Positions 1 to 10,862 of a DNA stretch of 64,000 bases are shown piece by piece (positions within the stretch are counted from its first letter, which is position 1; each line of letters opens with the position of its first letter). The stretch covers positions 186,001-250,000 of the forward strand of contig NZ_BMFK01000002.1 in NCBI RefSeq assembly GCF_014638355.1, given 5' to 3'. Source of the DNA: Priestia taiwanensis. Lineage in GTDB: Bacteria > Bacillota > Bacilli > Bacillales > Bacillaceae_G. The position numbers and the translations under genes were made by a program. The notes below the pieces were generated by a model. That model ran no database searches. It worked only from the letters and a program-made list of their open reading frames with translations, and had not been told where the DNA came from.

Positions 1-1973
1 GTGGCAAACATCGTATAAATTCTTGAAGGATATCCATTCTCAAATAACGCACGCATGACATCTTCTGACGATGGTAAATCAAGAAAGACAACATTTTTGT
101 TTAGCAATTCGATATGCGAAGCTTCTTCAACTGAATCAATAAAATAAAAACATTCTTCATAGCCATTAATATGGCTACTCGTTGACTCCTGGAAAGCAAT
201 AATACAAAGTGAGTCTTTCTCTACCGAAGAAATGACTTTCTGTATATCTTTACTTCCTCTCACATCAAACAATTGCCAATCATCTACGCGAATATCCTTC
301 ATCATTAGTTGTGGCTTTTTGATATTATTCCATTCATTAATTGATAATTCACCTAAAACGGATACTTTCGCCTCTTTCGAAAGATGATCATAAACAGCTC
401 CAAATCCAAATCCTACTGTATCTAACGAAGTTCCGTTATCACACAGCGTCATTTTCAGATGATTTCCATTTCCGCCAATTTTGCGAATACCATCTGCATG
501 TGCATCACAAATCATCACATACGGCTTTGGATTACCAACCCCATACGGAGCAAGCATCTTCATTTGTTCAATTACTTCTAACGTAACCTCTTCTACCGTA
601 CACTCTAAGTCAACTTCCATCGTAGGAATGAAATCCTCTTCTGTTAATTGTTCATTTGCGAAAGCATTCAAACGATTACGCAGTTCATCTACATCATCCA
701 TACTTAACGTCATACCAGCCGCCATCGGATGACCACCAAAGTGTGGTAAAATGTCTCGGCAATCAGATAAGTTGGCAAACAAGTCAAATCCGCGAATACT
801 ACGAGCAGAACCTTTTGCTATTCCTTTTTCCGCATCAATACCAAGAACAATTGCCGGACAACTATATTTATCAACAAGTCTCGAAGCAACAATTCCGATG
901 ACACCGACATTCCAGCCTTCTTTTGCTAATACAAGAACGCTGCCATTTTCTACGTAATTATTTGCTTCTACTTCTGCAATAGCTTCTTCCGTAATCGTAT
1001 TTACAATTTGTTGACGTTCTTTATTTAAACTATCGATAAATTCCGCAATACTTTCCGCTTCTTCTGTATCCTCTGTTAATAATAAATCAACCGCAGGATG
1101 TGCTGATTGCAAACGTCCAACTGCATTAATACGCGGTCCTATTGAGAAACCTATACTCTCTTCAGACAATTCTTTTCCATTCAAACCACAAATAGATAAT
1201 AACGCCTTCAAACCAATATTTTTCGTATGTTGTAACCGTGCAATACCTTCCTTCACAATTAAACGATTCTCATCATGTAATGGTACTAAATCTGCTACCG
1301 TACCAATCACTGCGAGTTCTAATAAATGTTCTGGCAAACGTCCAAGGAGCGCATGTGCTACTTTAAATGCAACACCTACCCCGGCCAGTTCCTTAAACGG
1401 ATAAGCAGACCCATCCATTTTCGGATGAATAATGGCATATGCATCTGGTACAACTGGTGGTACTTCATGATGATCGGTAATAATTAAATCCATGTCTAAT
1501 TCTTTTGCTAATGCAGCTTCATTCACCGCAGATATTCCTGTATCAACTGTTATGATAATAGAATATCCCATCTCCTTCGCACGACGGAACGCTCCCTCAT
1601 TCGGGCCATACCCTTCTGTAAAGCGATTCGGTATATAAAAATCAACATTGGCATGTAACTCTTTGAGCGCTGTCATTAGAACAGTAGTACTACTCACGCC
1701 GTCCGCATCATAATCTCCATATACTAATATCTTTTCGTTCTGTGCAATTGCATCCTTTATACGAGTAACAGCTTTCTCCATATCTTCTAATAGAAACGGA
1801 TCGTGAAATGTTTCTTCGTGATTTAGAAATGACCTTGCTGTTTCTGATGTTTCAAATCCACGCTGTACAAGCAACGAAGAAATAAGAGATGTTATACCAA
1901 GTTCATGGGATAAACGCTCTACTTTCTCTTTATCCATTTCTTTCTTTAACCAACGTGCTTTCGCCTGTAACAA
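1..1973 (-). CDS. recJ: Single-stranded-DNA-specific exonuclease RecJ (C-terminus cut by window edge)
   Basis: This is a 5'-to-3' single-strand DNA exonuclease used in recombination and mismatch or base-excision repair. About 657 codons are present and the reading frame is open to the window edge. Visible DHH-family motifs are DYDADG at residues 87-92, TDHH at about 166-169 and GGHPMAAG at about residue 410; these bind the catalytic metal ions. I place the start at TTG (1971-1973) because a GAGGGGTGA ribosome-binding site lies 6-8 nt upstream; the next ATG is 12 codons inside. Bacillus RecJ is about 780 residues, so roughly the last 120 are outside the window. The identification is firm, while the TTG start is an inference. 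Confidence 0.95.
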   Translation of the reverse strand, partial: MLQAKARWLKKEMDKEKVERLSHELGITSLISSLLVQRGFETSETARSFLNHEETFHDPFLLEDMEKAVTRIKDAIAQNEKILVYGDYDADGVSSTTVLMTALKELHANVDFYIPNRFTEGYGPNEGAFRRAKEMGYSIIITVDTGISAVNEAALAKELDMDLIITDHHEVPPVVPDAYAIIHPKMDGSAYPFKELAGVGVAFKVAHALLGRLPEHLLELAVIGTVADLVPLHDENRLIVKEGIARLQHTKNIGLKALLSICGLNGKELSEESIGFSIGPRINAVGRLQSAHPAVDLLLTEDTEEAESIAEFIDSLNKERQQIVNTITEEAIAEVEANNYVENGSVLVLAKEGWNVGVIGIVASRLVDKYSCPAIVLGIDAEKGIAKGSARSIRGFDLFANLSDCRDILPHFGGHPMAAGMTLSMDDVDELRNRLNAFANEQLTEEDFIPTMEVDLECTVEEVTLEVIEQMKMLAPYGVGNPKPYVMICDAHADGIRKIGGNGNHLKMTLCDNGTSLDTVGFGFGAVYDHLSKEAKVSVLGELSINEWNNIKKPQLMMKDIRVDDWQLFDVRGSKDIQKVISSVEKDSLCIIAFQESTSSHINGYEECFYFIDSVEEASHIELLNKNVVFLDLPSSEDVMRALFENGYPSRIYTMFA

Positions 1974-2173
1974 GCTATCACCCCTCAACCAACCTATTAT
2001 ACTAAATGACCTATTAGATGGTAAATAGAAATTTATCCCGTACGAACAAACAGTAATTATTCTATTCATCTCATAAAGCCAAACAATCCATAAACATTAG
2101 ATTAATCGAATACTTCTCCAAGTAAAGGGTACCCCTTATCTCCTATTAACAACTATTTTTCCGATTCGATTCC

Positions 2174-2217
2174 CTAATAAAAAAAGATTCCAAGGTACTC
2201 TTGCCCCTTGAAATCTT
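2174..2217 (-). terminator. Intrinsic terminator after secDF
   Basis: A 12-bp stem (2184-2195 with 2206-2217, one mismatch) is followed on the minus strand by a run of T residues. It lies 10 nt past the secDF stop codon and separates secDF from recJ. Confidence 0.8.
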
Positions 2218-2226
2218 CCTTCTACC

Positions 2227-4470
2227 TTATACTTGTGGTTCGTCCGAAGTCTTTACTTTTTTCTTTACTGGCTTGTTTAATGTTTTTGCTTTCCACATTA
2301 ACCATAGCTGTGATGCAACGAAGATTGAAGAGTATGCACCTGCAATTAAACCAACTAATAACGCTAACGAGAAGTTGGCAATTGCTTCACTACCAAATAC
2401 ATACAATGCAACAACTGTGAATACTACCGTTAAGACGGTGTTCACCGAACGAGTCAACGTTTGACGCAGTGCATCATTTACAATATCTCGTAATTCTTCT
2501 TTCGTACGAACTTGCTTTCTTAACTTCATATTTTCACGAATTCGATCAAACGTAACAATCGTATCATTAATCGAATAACCGATAATTGTTAATACCGCTG
2601 CGATGAAGGTAACATCCACTTCAATTTGGAAAATACTAAAGAACGTAATAATAAAGAATGCATCATGTAACAACGCAACAATTGCGGCCAATGCGAAGAA
2701 AATCTCAAATCGAATTGTTACGTATAAAATAATCCCAATCGATGCAATTAACACCGAATATAAGGCACTCCGTGCTAACTCTTTTCCTACAGTTGGTGAT
2801 ACCGTACTAACATTCGGCTCTGCACCGTACTTATCTTTTACATGCTGCTTCAATGTTGCGATTTCATCTTTATCCAACGTATCAATTGTGCGAACAACAC
2901 CCATCGTATTGTTATCACCAGAAACTGTTACGTCTTTCGGCTCAACCGTTACCCCTGGAACCGATGTAATTGTACCACGTACGTCTTCTGTCGTTAATGA
3001 TTCTTTTGCTGTAAATTCAATACGCGTTCCACTTACGAAATCAATACCTAAGTTTAATTTGAAAACGAATAATACGATAATCCCCACAACCGTTATAACT
3101 GCCGAGAATGCTAGACAACGATTTCCGATTTTCACAAAATCAATACGATCGAAAATAGTCGGCGGGTAAATTGTCTTATCCGTATCTGCTAATGACATAA
3201 TACCTTTTTTCTTTACTCCGAACCATGTTGGCTTCTTATCAAAAGCACGACTATTTACTAATAACGAAAGAATCATGCGTGTTCCAAATACACACGTAAT
3301 GAATGACACTAAAATACTAACAATTAATGACGTCGCAAACCCTTTAACAGAGCTTGTACCAAATGCGTACATAACGCCACCAGCTAGTAAAGTTGTTAAG
3401 TTGGCATCTAAAATAGTACCTAGCGAACGCTTCGTACCAGAACGGAATGCCGAACGTACAGACTTACCTACTTTTAATTCATCTTTAATACGCTCGTACA
3501 TAATGATATTCGCGTCAACAGCGATACCTACCCCAAGTACAAGCGCTGCAATACCCGGTAATGTTAATACTGCGTTCATCCAGTCAAATACGAGTAATAC
3601 TAAATATACGTAAGCAGCAAGCGTAATAACAGCTACTAAACCTGGAAGACGGTAATACACAAGCATAAATAATAGAATTAATCCTATTCCGATATAACTT
3701 GCGAAAATGGTTTTCTCTAATGCTGCTTCACCGAACGATGCACCAACAGAAGTAGAATATATTTCTTCTAATTCTACTGGAAGTGCTCCTGCATTTAATA
3801 AACTAGCAAGTTCTTTTGCTTCCTCTACTGTGAAGTTTCCTGAAATTTGGACATCTGTTGTATCTAATACTTCATTTACATGCGGAGCGGAAATATATTT
3901 AGGTGTTGTTGATTTGAAAGAATCTACACCTTCTTCAAAGTCTAACCAAATTGCCATTTGATTAGCTGGAGCCTTCGCCAATACTTTCCCTGTTACATCC
4001 GCAAATTTTGCTGCATCTTTTAATTTCAATGAAACGATTGGACGGTGTTCATCAAACTGTTGACTCGCGCCACCTTCTTTCAAATCTGAACCATCCATTA
4101 ATAATACATCATCCGCATCACGGAATGATAATTTTGCTTGTGTTGATAAAATTTCACGAGCTTTATTTTGATCTGTTACGCCCGCTAATTGAACACGAAT
4201 ACGATTGTCACCTTCAATTTGAATATTCGGTTCACTTACACCTAATACGTTAATACGCTTATCAAGTGCTTTAACCGTACTCTTTAACGCCTCTTCATTG
4301 ATGATGTCACCATCTTTTGCTGGGTGTACTTCATATAAAATCTCGAAGCCACCTTGCAAATCAAGCCCCAGCTTGATATTATCAGTTGTTTTTGTCGTTG
4401 TCGTTCCAATTGTTGTCACTAATAGAATAACGAGTAAGAAGAACGCAACAATTCTACTTCTTTTCACCAT
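2227..4470 (-). CDS. secDF: Fused protein-export membrane protein SecDF
   Basis: SecD and SecF are fused into one 747-residue proton-driven motor that assists SecYEG-dependent protein export, the form usual in Bacillus (737 residues in B. subtilis). The SecD half starts with a TM helix and the GLDLQGGFE motif at about residues 33-41, then a periplasmic-type domain and six-helix block including AVDANIIMYERI. The SecF half begins near residue 460 with LGIDFVSGTR and ends with YSINDTIVTFDRIRE and further helices. The ATG at 4470 has no clear ribosome-binding site; a strong purine-rich site lies 90 nt upstream in front of a hairpin (separate entry). It stands alone between comN and recJ. Confidence 0.97.
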   Translation of the reverse strand: MVKRSRIVAFFLLVILLVTTIGTTTTKTTDNIKLGLDLQGGFEILYEVHPAKDGDIINEEALKSTVKALDKRINVLGVSEPNIQIEGDNRIRVQLAGVTDQNKAREILSTQAKLSFRDADDVLLMDGSDLKEGGASQQFDEHRPIVSLKLKDAAKFADVTGKVLAKAPANQMAIWLDFEEGVDSFKSTTPKYISAPHVNEVLDTTDVQISGNFTVEEAKELASLLNAGALPVELEEIYSTSVGASFGEAALEKTIFASYIGIGLILLFMLVYYRLPGLVAVITLAAYVYLVLLVFDWMNAVLTLPGIAALVLGVGIAVDANIIMYERIKDELKVGKSVRSAFRSGTKRSLGTILDANLTTLLAGGVMYAFGTSSVKGFATSLIVSILVSFITCVFGTRMILSLLVNSRAFDKKPTWFGVKKKGIMSLADTDKTIYPPTIFDRIDFVKIGNRCLAFSAVITVVGIIVLFVFKLNLGIDFVSGTRIEFTAKESLTTEDVRGTITSVPGVTVEPKDVTVSGDNNTMGVVRTIDTLDKDEIATLKQHVKDKYGAEPNVSTVSPTVGKELARSALYSVLIASIGIILYVTIRFEIFFALAAIVALLHDAFFIITFFSIFQIEVDVTFIAAVLTIIGYSINDTIVTFDRIRENMKLRKQVRTKEELRDIVNDALRQTLTRSVNTVLTVVFTVVALYVFGSEAIANFSLALLVGLIAGAYSSIFVASQLWLMWKAKTLNKPVKKKVKTSDEPQV

Positions 4471-4483
4471 ATTATGTATGATT

Positions 4484-4569
4484 ACGTCACGAAAGGCTTA
4501 TAATTCTTTCAACTCTGTAATGTTAGCTATAAATACTAACCTATAAGTCCGTAACGTGTCCTCCTCCCA
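4484..4569 (-). promoter_or_regulatory. Candidate structured 5' leader of secDF
   Basis: On the minus strand a GGGAGGAGG purine tract (about 4560-4568) is followed by an 8-bp arm (4550-4557), a 6-bp arm (4542-4547), an inner loop, and the matching arms at 4497-4502 and 4484-4491. The outer stem has one G-U pair. The structure ends 13 nt before the secDF start codon, which itself lacks a Shine-Dalgarno sequence. A nine-codon ORF (MGGGHVTDL) overlaps the purine tract. Translational control of secDF is an inference; I do not recognise a named RNA family. Confidence 0.4.
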
Positions 4570-4674
4570 TTTTATTTGTCTATGCTTTTTACACTAAAAT
4601 ACTTTCATAATTATACCACTTCCATCTCCTAGAAGCGTATTTTCTAGAAAGAAATTTCCACAAAAGTTCTCATA

Positions 4675-4962
4675 TTATTTTTCATAATCTTTGAAGAACC
4701 ACTCAGGTGATGCATTTTGCGCCTCAATTGTTAAGTAATTCATAAATTCACTTGGTGACAATGATAGTACATCATTAACAAGTTGATGCAACAATTTATC
4801 TTCTTTATACTTCTTCCATTTCTTCTTCTTCAAGCAATCCCATATTTCCTCTACCGTTACACGGTCATATCCTAAGAAATGAAATTCTTCTACTTTACTC
4901 ATAATTACCTCTGCTAATTCATCTCGATGCTTATCAACAGGATGTTCTTTTGCAGTTTTCAT
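4675..4962 (-). CDS. comN: Post-transcriptional regulator ComN
   Basis: This is a small soluble protein of 95 residues matching ComN (YrzD), which in B. subtilis acts on comE mRNA and localises with DivIVA. The sequence is charged, with the characteristic EFHFLGYDRVTVEEIWDCL segment near residues 28-46 and a C-terminal FMNYLTIEAQ segment. The start is the ATG at 4962: it follows AAAGGAGGAAGTACG, and the codons further upstream encode the ribosome-binding site itself. It is divergent from spoVB and upstream of secDF, the normal Bacillus arrangement. Function is assigned from the family. Confidence 0.85.
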   Translation of the reverse strand: MKTAKEHPVDKHRDELAEVIMSKVEEFHFLGYDRVTVEEIWDCLKKKKWKKYKEDKLLHQLVNDVLSLSPSEFMNYLTIEAQNASPEWFFKDYEK

Positions 4963-5067
4963 CGTACTTCCTCCTTTTAACAACCATCACATGGAATGCT
5001 TGGCCCACCCCTGTGCATATATATAATTGTAAAACATTCTTAACTGTTTGAGAAGGTGGGAAACACA

Positions 5068-6618
5068 ATGTCAAAGCAAACATTCATACGAGGTACACTT
5101 ATCTTAATTGCCGCGGGCTTCATTACAAAAATCCTTGGATTCGTCAATCGAATTGTCATTGCTAGAATTATGGGAGAAGAAGGAGTAGGTCTCTACATGA
5201 TGGCAGTTCCAACCTTACTTCTAGCTATTACATTAACTCAATTAGGACTACCAGTCGCCATTTCCAAACTCGTTGCCGAAGCAAATGCAGTAGGTGATAA
5301 ACAACGGGTGAAACGAATTCTCGTTGTATCTCTTACCGTCACAACCTTACTAAGCATTGTCTTTACATTACTTCTCGTAACACTAGCTCCTTTATTAGCA
5401 AATATTATGTTTACTGACCCTAGAACACTTTATCCACTTCTAGCCATCTCTCCAATCATCCCAATTGTTGCAATTTCAGCGGTTATCCGCGGCTACTTCC
5501 AAGGAATTCAGAATATGCGTCCAACCGCTATCTCTCAAATTATTGAACAAATAACAAGAATTGCACTCGTAGCTGTATGTACAAATACACTTCTACCATA
5601 TGGCGTAGAGTTCGCCGCTAGCGGCGCAATGATTTCTGCTGTATGCGGAGAGTTAGCTTCCTTGATATACATGTATATCATTTTTCATCGCTCTAAAGAT
5701 GTAAAATTACGAGAAAATGTGAAACAAACCATTCAATCAGGTAAGAGAACCTTTCACGATTTAATGAAAATTTCCCTTCCAACAACAGGAAGTCGCTTAA
5801 TTGGTTCTATCTCATACTTCTTTGAACCGATTGTTGTGGCACAAAGCCTTGCTATCGCTGGCGTTGCTTCTGCTGTAGCAACGAAGCAATATGGGGAACT
5901 AACTGGTTATGCGCTCCCTCTTTTGCTATTACCATCTTTTATTAGTTACGCTCTATCAACGTCACTTGTTCCGTCCATTAGCGAGGCACTCGCAAAAAAA
6001 CATAAACGTCTCATTGAATTCCGTCTCCAACAAGCAATGCGTTTCTCTTTTATTGCAGGTGGTTGGTCTGCGCTCATCATGTTTGTATTTGCTGCGCCAA
6101 TTCTCCAGCTTATGTACGGCACAGATAAATCAGCCATTTATATTCATATGATGGCACCATGTTTTATTTTCTTTTACTTACAAGGCCCTCTTCAAGCTAT
6201 TTTACAAGCACTCGATCTTGCCAACGCCGCAATGATAAATAGTCTTGTTGGCAACATAGTTAAGATTGCATGCATCTTCCTTCTTGTATCACGCCCTGAA
6301 TTCCAAATCATGGGCGCAGCAATCGCAATATGCGCCGGTATGCTAACTGTCACATTTCTTCACTTCGCAACCGTGCTAAAAGCAATGCCTTTTACTATTT
6401 ATATCCGAGAATACATCGGCACAATCATCGCCATTCTTTTCGCAGGTGGCGGCGGATACTATTTATACCACCATGTTACACTTTCTACTTCTCTTCTTAT
6501 TCAAACAATTAGTTGGATTGTATTCACCACACTTCTCTACCTTTTCCTACTCATCATGTTCAAACTTATCCGGAGAGAAGAACTGAAGAAATTCCCACTC
6601 ATAAAGAAACTATTTTAA
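5068..6618 (+). CDS. spoVB: Stage V sporulation protein B (MOP-type flippase)
   Basis: A 516-residue polytopic membrane protein of the MurJ/SpoVB branch of the MOP exporter superfamily, needed for spore cortex peptidoglycan, presumably by moving lipid-linked precursors. It starts with FIRGTLILIAAGFITKILG and contains about 14 hydrophobic segments; the GEEGVGLYMMA segment near residue 38 is typical of the family. The start is the ATG at 5068, seven nt after AGAAGGTGGG; an in-frame GTG at 5056 lies inside that site. The gene is the only one on the plus strand here, divergent from comN, and ends in a bidirectional terminator. Confidence 0.93.
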   Translation: MSKQTFIRGTLILIAAGFITKILGFVNRIVIARIMGEEGVGLYMMAVPTLLLAITLTQLGLPVAISKLVAEANAVGDKQRVKRILVVSLTVTTLLSIVFTLLLVTLAPLLANIMFTDPRTLYPLLAISPIIPIVAISAVIRGYFQGIQNMRPTAISQIIEQITRIALVAVCTNTLLPYGVEFAASGAMISAVCGELASLIYMYIIFHRSKDVKLRENVKQTIQSGKRTFHDLMKISLPTTGSRLIGSISYFFEPIVVAQSLAIAGVASAVATKQYGELTGYALPLLLLPSFISYALSTSLVPSISEALAKKHKRLIEFRLQQAMRFSFIAGGWSALIMFVFAAPILQLMYGTDKSAIYIHMMAPCFIFFYLQGPLQAILQALDLANAAMINSLVGNIVKIACIFLLVSRPEFQIMGAAIAICAGMLTVTFLHFATVLKAMPFTIYIREYIGTIIAILFAGGGGYYLYHHVTLSTSLLIQTISWIVFTTLLYLFLLIMFKLIRREELKKFPLIKKLF

Positions 6619-6623
6619 AAAAC

Positions 6624-6669
6624 AATAGAATCGCCAACATATCAATAGATATAAATTGGCGATTCTATT
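6624..6669. terminator. Bidirectional terminator between spoVB and the DUF421 gene
   Basis: A perfect 14-bp stem (6624-6637 with 6656-6669) has A-rich and T-rich flanks. It serves two convergent genes and overlaps the last codons of the minus-strand gene by 5 bp. Confidence 0.85.
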
Positions 6670-7300
6670 CTTTCATATCAACAAAAAACTCTCCATTTCG
6701 ATAACTACAATATGAAATACGCTTTAAATCCGTATAACCTAGTTCTTTCAATTGTTGTCGCAACCATAAATTCGTCCTCCCTATTCTCTCTAAATATACT
6801 TCTTGTACAGCACCATCTAGAATAAGTGGATAAACAAACATAGATGACTGATGATTCTTTACAAAAACGGATAAATTTCCAGAAGCCTCAAGAATAGCAT
6901 ACTCCACATCACGAACATCCCCAATTTGTTGCTCTCGCAACTGTAATAATAAATCGTCTAAATTATACCGTTGTTTGCGCATCATCTTCTCATCTATCTT
7001 GCCTTTGTTCACAATGATAACAGCCTCACCATCAATAATTTTTCTAAACCTTCTACTTCTAATAGAAATAGCTGCTAGTGAAATTTGAACAATCATTAAA
7101 ATAATCATTGGCAAGATTGCATCAAAGAACGGCATCTCTGCATTTTCAATCGACATCGAGGCCAATTCTGCAATCATAATAAAAATAACTAAATCTAATA
7201 AACTCAACTCTCCTACTTCCCTCTTTCCCATTAAGCGAAAAATAATAACGATAACAAGATATACAACTAACGTTCGGAAACCAAGAACTACATACTCCAT
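6665..7300 (-). CDS. DUF421 / YetF-type membrane protein (YrbG-like)
   Basis: A 211-residue protein with three N-terminal TM helices (about residues 5-85) and a cytoplasmic C-terminal domain, the DUF421/YetF architecture. The RLMGKREVGELSLLDLVIFI segment is the family signature after helix 1. Several YetF-family proteins are made during sporulation, but a biochemical role is not established. The start is the ATG at 7300, preceded by AGGAGAGAGAAAG. The neighbouring position to spoVB matches yrbG of B. subtilis. It has its own terminator, shared with spoVB. Confidence 0.8.
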   Translation of the reverse strand: MEYVVLGFRTLVVYLVIVIIFRLMGKREVGELSLLDLVIFIMIAELASMSIENAEMPFFDAILPMIILMIVQISLAAISIRSRRFRKIIDGEAVIIVNKGKIDEKMMRKQRYNLDDLLLQLREQQIGDVRDVEYAILEASGNLSVFVKNHQSSMFVYPLILDGAVQEVYLERIGRTNLWLRQQLKELGYTDLKRISYCSYRNGEFFVDMKE

Positions 7301-7537
7301 CTTTCTCTCTCCTATAATCGTTATAATCACATCACTATTATTGCCACAATTAGTAGGATCATATCCATTTTCGTTCGTCTTTAAATGGCGAAACTCGTCC
7401 TATATTGAAGGGTCTATTTTTACAGTACAAGAATATGCTTGTATAAAGCCAATCTTCCATTTCACCACGTTTCTTTACTGAACTACTACGAAGTTGAATG
7501 GGAGTACATAGTCATTTTTAAAAGGAGTCGATGAAAG

Positions 7538-7918
7538 ATGGATTCAAAACAAATGGGAAAGGGTATTTTATACGGTTTCATTACTATTTGCTTCATGTTT
7601 CTTTTCTTTACTTTCTTTTTTGCCGTTCTAATTAAATCTACAAATATGACAGAAACATCCCTTTCAACCATTCTACTTATCACAGCATTCATTATTATGT
7701 TCGTTGGTGGATTCGTATCAGGAGTGAAAGGAAAAGAGAAAGGATGGCTAATCGGAGGGGCTACAGGAACCTTCTTCATTTTACTTCTTTTCCTTATTAA
7801 ATTTCTTGCATACAGCAGCTCTTTCACTAGCTCACAACTGCTGTTTTTCACGGGATTTATAGGTACCTGTATCGTAGGTTCCATTATTGGGGTGAATATT
7901 GCAAGCAATCGACAGTAA
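7538..7918 (+). CDS. TIGR04086 family small membrane protein (YrzE-like)
   Basis: A 126-residue protein consisting almost entirely of four hydrophobic segments (about 10-32, 42-60, 68-90 and 100-122) joined by short loops with GGFVSGVKGKEKGW between helices 2 and 3. That pattern and its position next to yajC match the TIGR04086/YrzE family of unknown function. The start at 7538 follows AAAAGGAGTCGATGAAAG. It is transcribed convergently with yajC, and both share a strong bidirectional terminator. Confidence 0.75.
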   Translation: MDSKQMGKGILYGFITICFMFLFFTFFFAVLIKSTNMTETSLSTILLITAFIIMFVGGFVSGVKGKEKGWLIGGATGTFFILLLFLIKFLAYSSSFTSSQLLFFTGFIGTCIVGSIIGVNIASNRQ

Positions 7919-7923
7919 TAAAA

Positions 7924-7952
7924 AAAATCTTGGGAACTCGTCCCAAGATTTT
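7924..7952. terminator. Bidirectional terminator between the TIGR04086 gene and yajC
   Basis: A perfect 12-bp stem (7924-7935 with 7941-7952) and 5-nt loop are flanked by A and T runs on both sides. Confidence 0.9.
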
Positions 7953-7966
7953 TTATGTACGTAGTA

Positions 7967-8227
7967 TTATGCTTGTACTGATTCACGAATTGCGTTACGG
8001 TCGAACGTTAAGCGAGAACCATCACCAGATTTAATTACAACTACATCGTCTGTAATAGAATCGATAATACCGTGGAATCCACCGATTGTTACAACTTTGT
8101 CACCAGCTTTTAATTCACTTTGCATTAAAAGAACTGCCTTTTGACGCTTTTGCTGTGGACGAATTAACAAGAAGTAGAATACTACGATTACCGCGATAAA
8201 TGGTAAAAACTGAATAATCATTTCCAT
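7967..8227 (-). CDS. yajC: Preprotein translocase accessory subunit YajC
   Basis: An 86-residue single-pass membrane protein associated with SecDF. The N-terminal helix (about residues 6-22, FLPFIAVIVVFYFLLIRP) is followed by PQQKRQK and the conserved GDKVVTIGGFHGII segment. The start follows a GGAGG-type site (TAGGAGGTACAGAAC). It lies 48 bp downstream of tgt in the same direction and ends in a shared terminator, so tgt and yajC are probably cotranscribed. Confidence 0.93.
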   Translation of the reverse strand: MEMIIQFLPFIAVIVVFYFLLIRPQQKRQKAVLLMQSELKAGDKVVTIGGFHGIIDSITDDVVVIKSGDGSRLTFDRNAIRESVQA

Positions 8228-8275
8228 GTTCTGTACCTCCTAAAAAAATATTATTACTGAAGCTAGAAGAAAAAA

Positions 8276-9424
<1,149 letters not shown>

Positions 9425-9471
9425 CTACGAAAAAAACTCGTAGATGCCTCCCTTCATGATGAACCTCATCT

Positions 9472-10500
9472 TTATTTAATAAACATCGCGTCTCCGAAAC
9501 TAAAGAAACGATATTTCTCTTTTACAGCTTCCTCGTAAGCTGCCATTACATTGTCTCTACCAGCTAATGCACTAATTAACATAATTAACGTTGATTTTGG
9601 TAGATGGAAGTTCGTAATCATACCATTAATTGCTTTGAATTCATAACCAGGATAGATGAAAATACTCGTCCAACCTGATTCTGCAACAAACTTCCCGTCA
9701 TGCTTACTTGCAATTGTTTCAAGCGTACGAGTAGAAGTAGTACCTACTGAGACAATACGACCACCTTCTGCTTTGACGATATTCAATAGGTTCGCTGTTT
9801 CTTCACTCATATGATAATACTCTGCATGCATATCATGTTCAAGTACATTTTCCACTGAAACAGGTCGGAATGTACCAAGTCCTACATGAAGCGTAATAAA
9901 TGCGACGCGAATTCCCTTTGCTTTAATTTCCTCTAATAATGATTCTGTAAAGTGAAGTCCAGCTGTCGGTGCTGCCGCAGATCCAACTTCCTTCGCATAT
10001 ACTGTCTGATAACGATCACGATCTTCTAATCGTTCCTTAATATACGGCGGAAGTGGCATTTCTCCTAATGAATCCAGTATCTCATAAAAAATACCATCGT
10101 ATTCAAACTTCAGTTTTCTTCCACCTTGTTCACCTAATCCGATACATGTTGCTTTTAGGCGTCCGTCACCGAATGTAATGACCGATCCTTCTTTCACACG
10201 CTTCGCTGGCTTCACAAGTGTATCCCACACATCTTGTTCTTCTTGTGTTAATAATAATACTTCAATAGAAGCACCTGTATCTTCTTTTTGCCCATACAGA
10301 CGAGCAGGCATTACTTTCGTTTCATTTAAAACTAAGCAATCTCCTTCTTCTAAATAAGAAAGAATGTGTGAAAATGTTTCATGCTTCACTTCACCCGTTT
10401 CTTTATTTAACACCATTAGGCGCGATGTTTCACGCTCTAGAAGTGGTGTTTGGGCAATTAATTCTTCTGGTAAATGAAAATCAAATAAATTTACATCCAT
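9472..10500 (-). CDS. queA: S-adenosylmethionine:tRNA ribosyltransferase-isomerase
   Basis: QueA transfers and isomerises the ribosyl group of SAM onto preQ1-modified tRNA to give epoxyqueuosine. The 342-residue protein starts [17 protein letters not shown] and carries the family segments [31 protein letters not shown] and [10 protein letters not shown], followed by GTTSTRTLE. All are intact and length is normal. It is upstream of tgt in the same direction. An internally deleted copy of a dispersed repeat sits just upstream (10531-10603). Confidence 0.97.
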   Translation of the reverse strand: MDVNLFDFHLPEELIAQTPLLERETSRLMVLNKETGEVKHETFSHILSYLEEGDCLVLNETKVMPARLYGQKEDTGASIEVLLLTQEEQDVWDTLVKPAKRVKEGSVITFGDGRLKATCIGLGEQGGRKLKFEYDGIFYEILDSLGEMPLPPYIKERLEDRDRYQTVYAKEVGSAAAPTAGLHFTESLLEEIKAKGIRVAFITLHVGLGTFRPVSVENVLEHDMHAEYYHMSEETANLLNIVKAEGGRIVSVGTTSTRTLETIASKHDGKFVAESGWTSIFIYPGYEFKAINGMITNFHLPKSTLIMLISALAGRDNVMAAYEEAVKEKYRFFSFGDAMFIK

Positions 10501-10530
10501 AATTCCACCTATTTTCCATATAACTTTTCA

Positions 10531-10603
10531 GTTCGTCACCAAAAACATGGTTGGTAGCACTTCACTCCGAGTAGACGCTTTCCATCCGTGCATAAAACAT
10601 TCG
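10531..10603. repeat. Dispersed repeat, internally deleted copy
   Basis: Its two ends match the ends of the longer copies at 29471-29671 and 31683-31850. The left end has TCACCAAAA, then CACT..CACTCCGA.TGGACGCTTTC-like sequence (here GAGTAGACGCTTTC); the right end has TCCGTGCATAAAACAT. The GC-rich central part of the element is missing. Similarity was judged by eye. Confidence 0.5.
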
Positions 10604-10664
10604 TTTTAAAAAAACCAACCACATAATTTGGTAATAAGCCAACTTTTCATGTTGTTCTCTTCTT

Positions 10665-10862
10665 TTATTTAAAACGACTAATAATGTAGAAGACGAGTGA
10701 TAAAATCCCGCTAATAAGCATGCACGTAACAATTGGAAAATAAAAAGAAACATTCTCCTTCTTTACGACAATATCACCTGGTAGCTTACCAATAAACTTC
10801 CATAACACCCCAATTACAATGAAAACAATACCTAAGATAATAAACCCTTTTTGCATATCCAT
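10665..10862 (-). CDS. DUF2905 small membrane protein
   Basis: A 65-residue protein with two TM helices (about residues 8-25 and 42-61) separated by GKLPGDIVVKKENVSFYFP. The LPGDI segment and length are the DUF2905 signature; the function is unknown. Its ATG overlaps the last base of the ruvB stop codon (TAATG), so it is probably translationally coupled to ruvB and belongs to the ruvAB operon. Confidence 0.75.
   Translation of the reverse strand: MDMQKGFIILGIVFIVIGVLWKFIGKLPGDIVVKKENVSFYFPIVTCMLISGILSLVFYIISRFK

Noticed and set aside
2603..3169. 188-codon plus-strand frame inside secDF
   Set aside because: Antisense to strongly conserved secDF sequence, no ribosome-binding site, no recognisable domain.
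10501..10560. preQ1 riboswitch upstream of queA
   Set aside because: No preQ1 aptamer core is present; the space holds the deleted repeat copy.
10562..10753. 63-codon minus-strand frame between queA and the DUF2905 gene
   Set aside because: It overlaps the DUF2905 gene in another frame, partly derives from the repeat and lacks a plausible start site.
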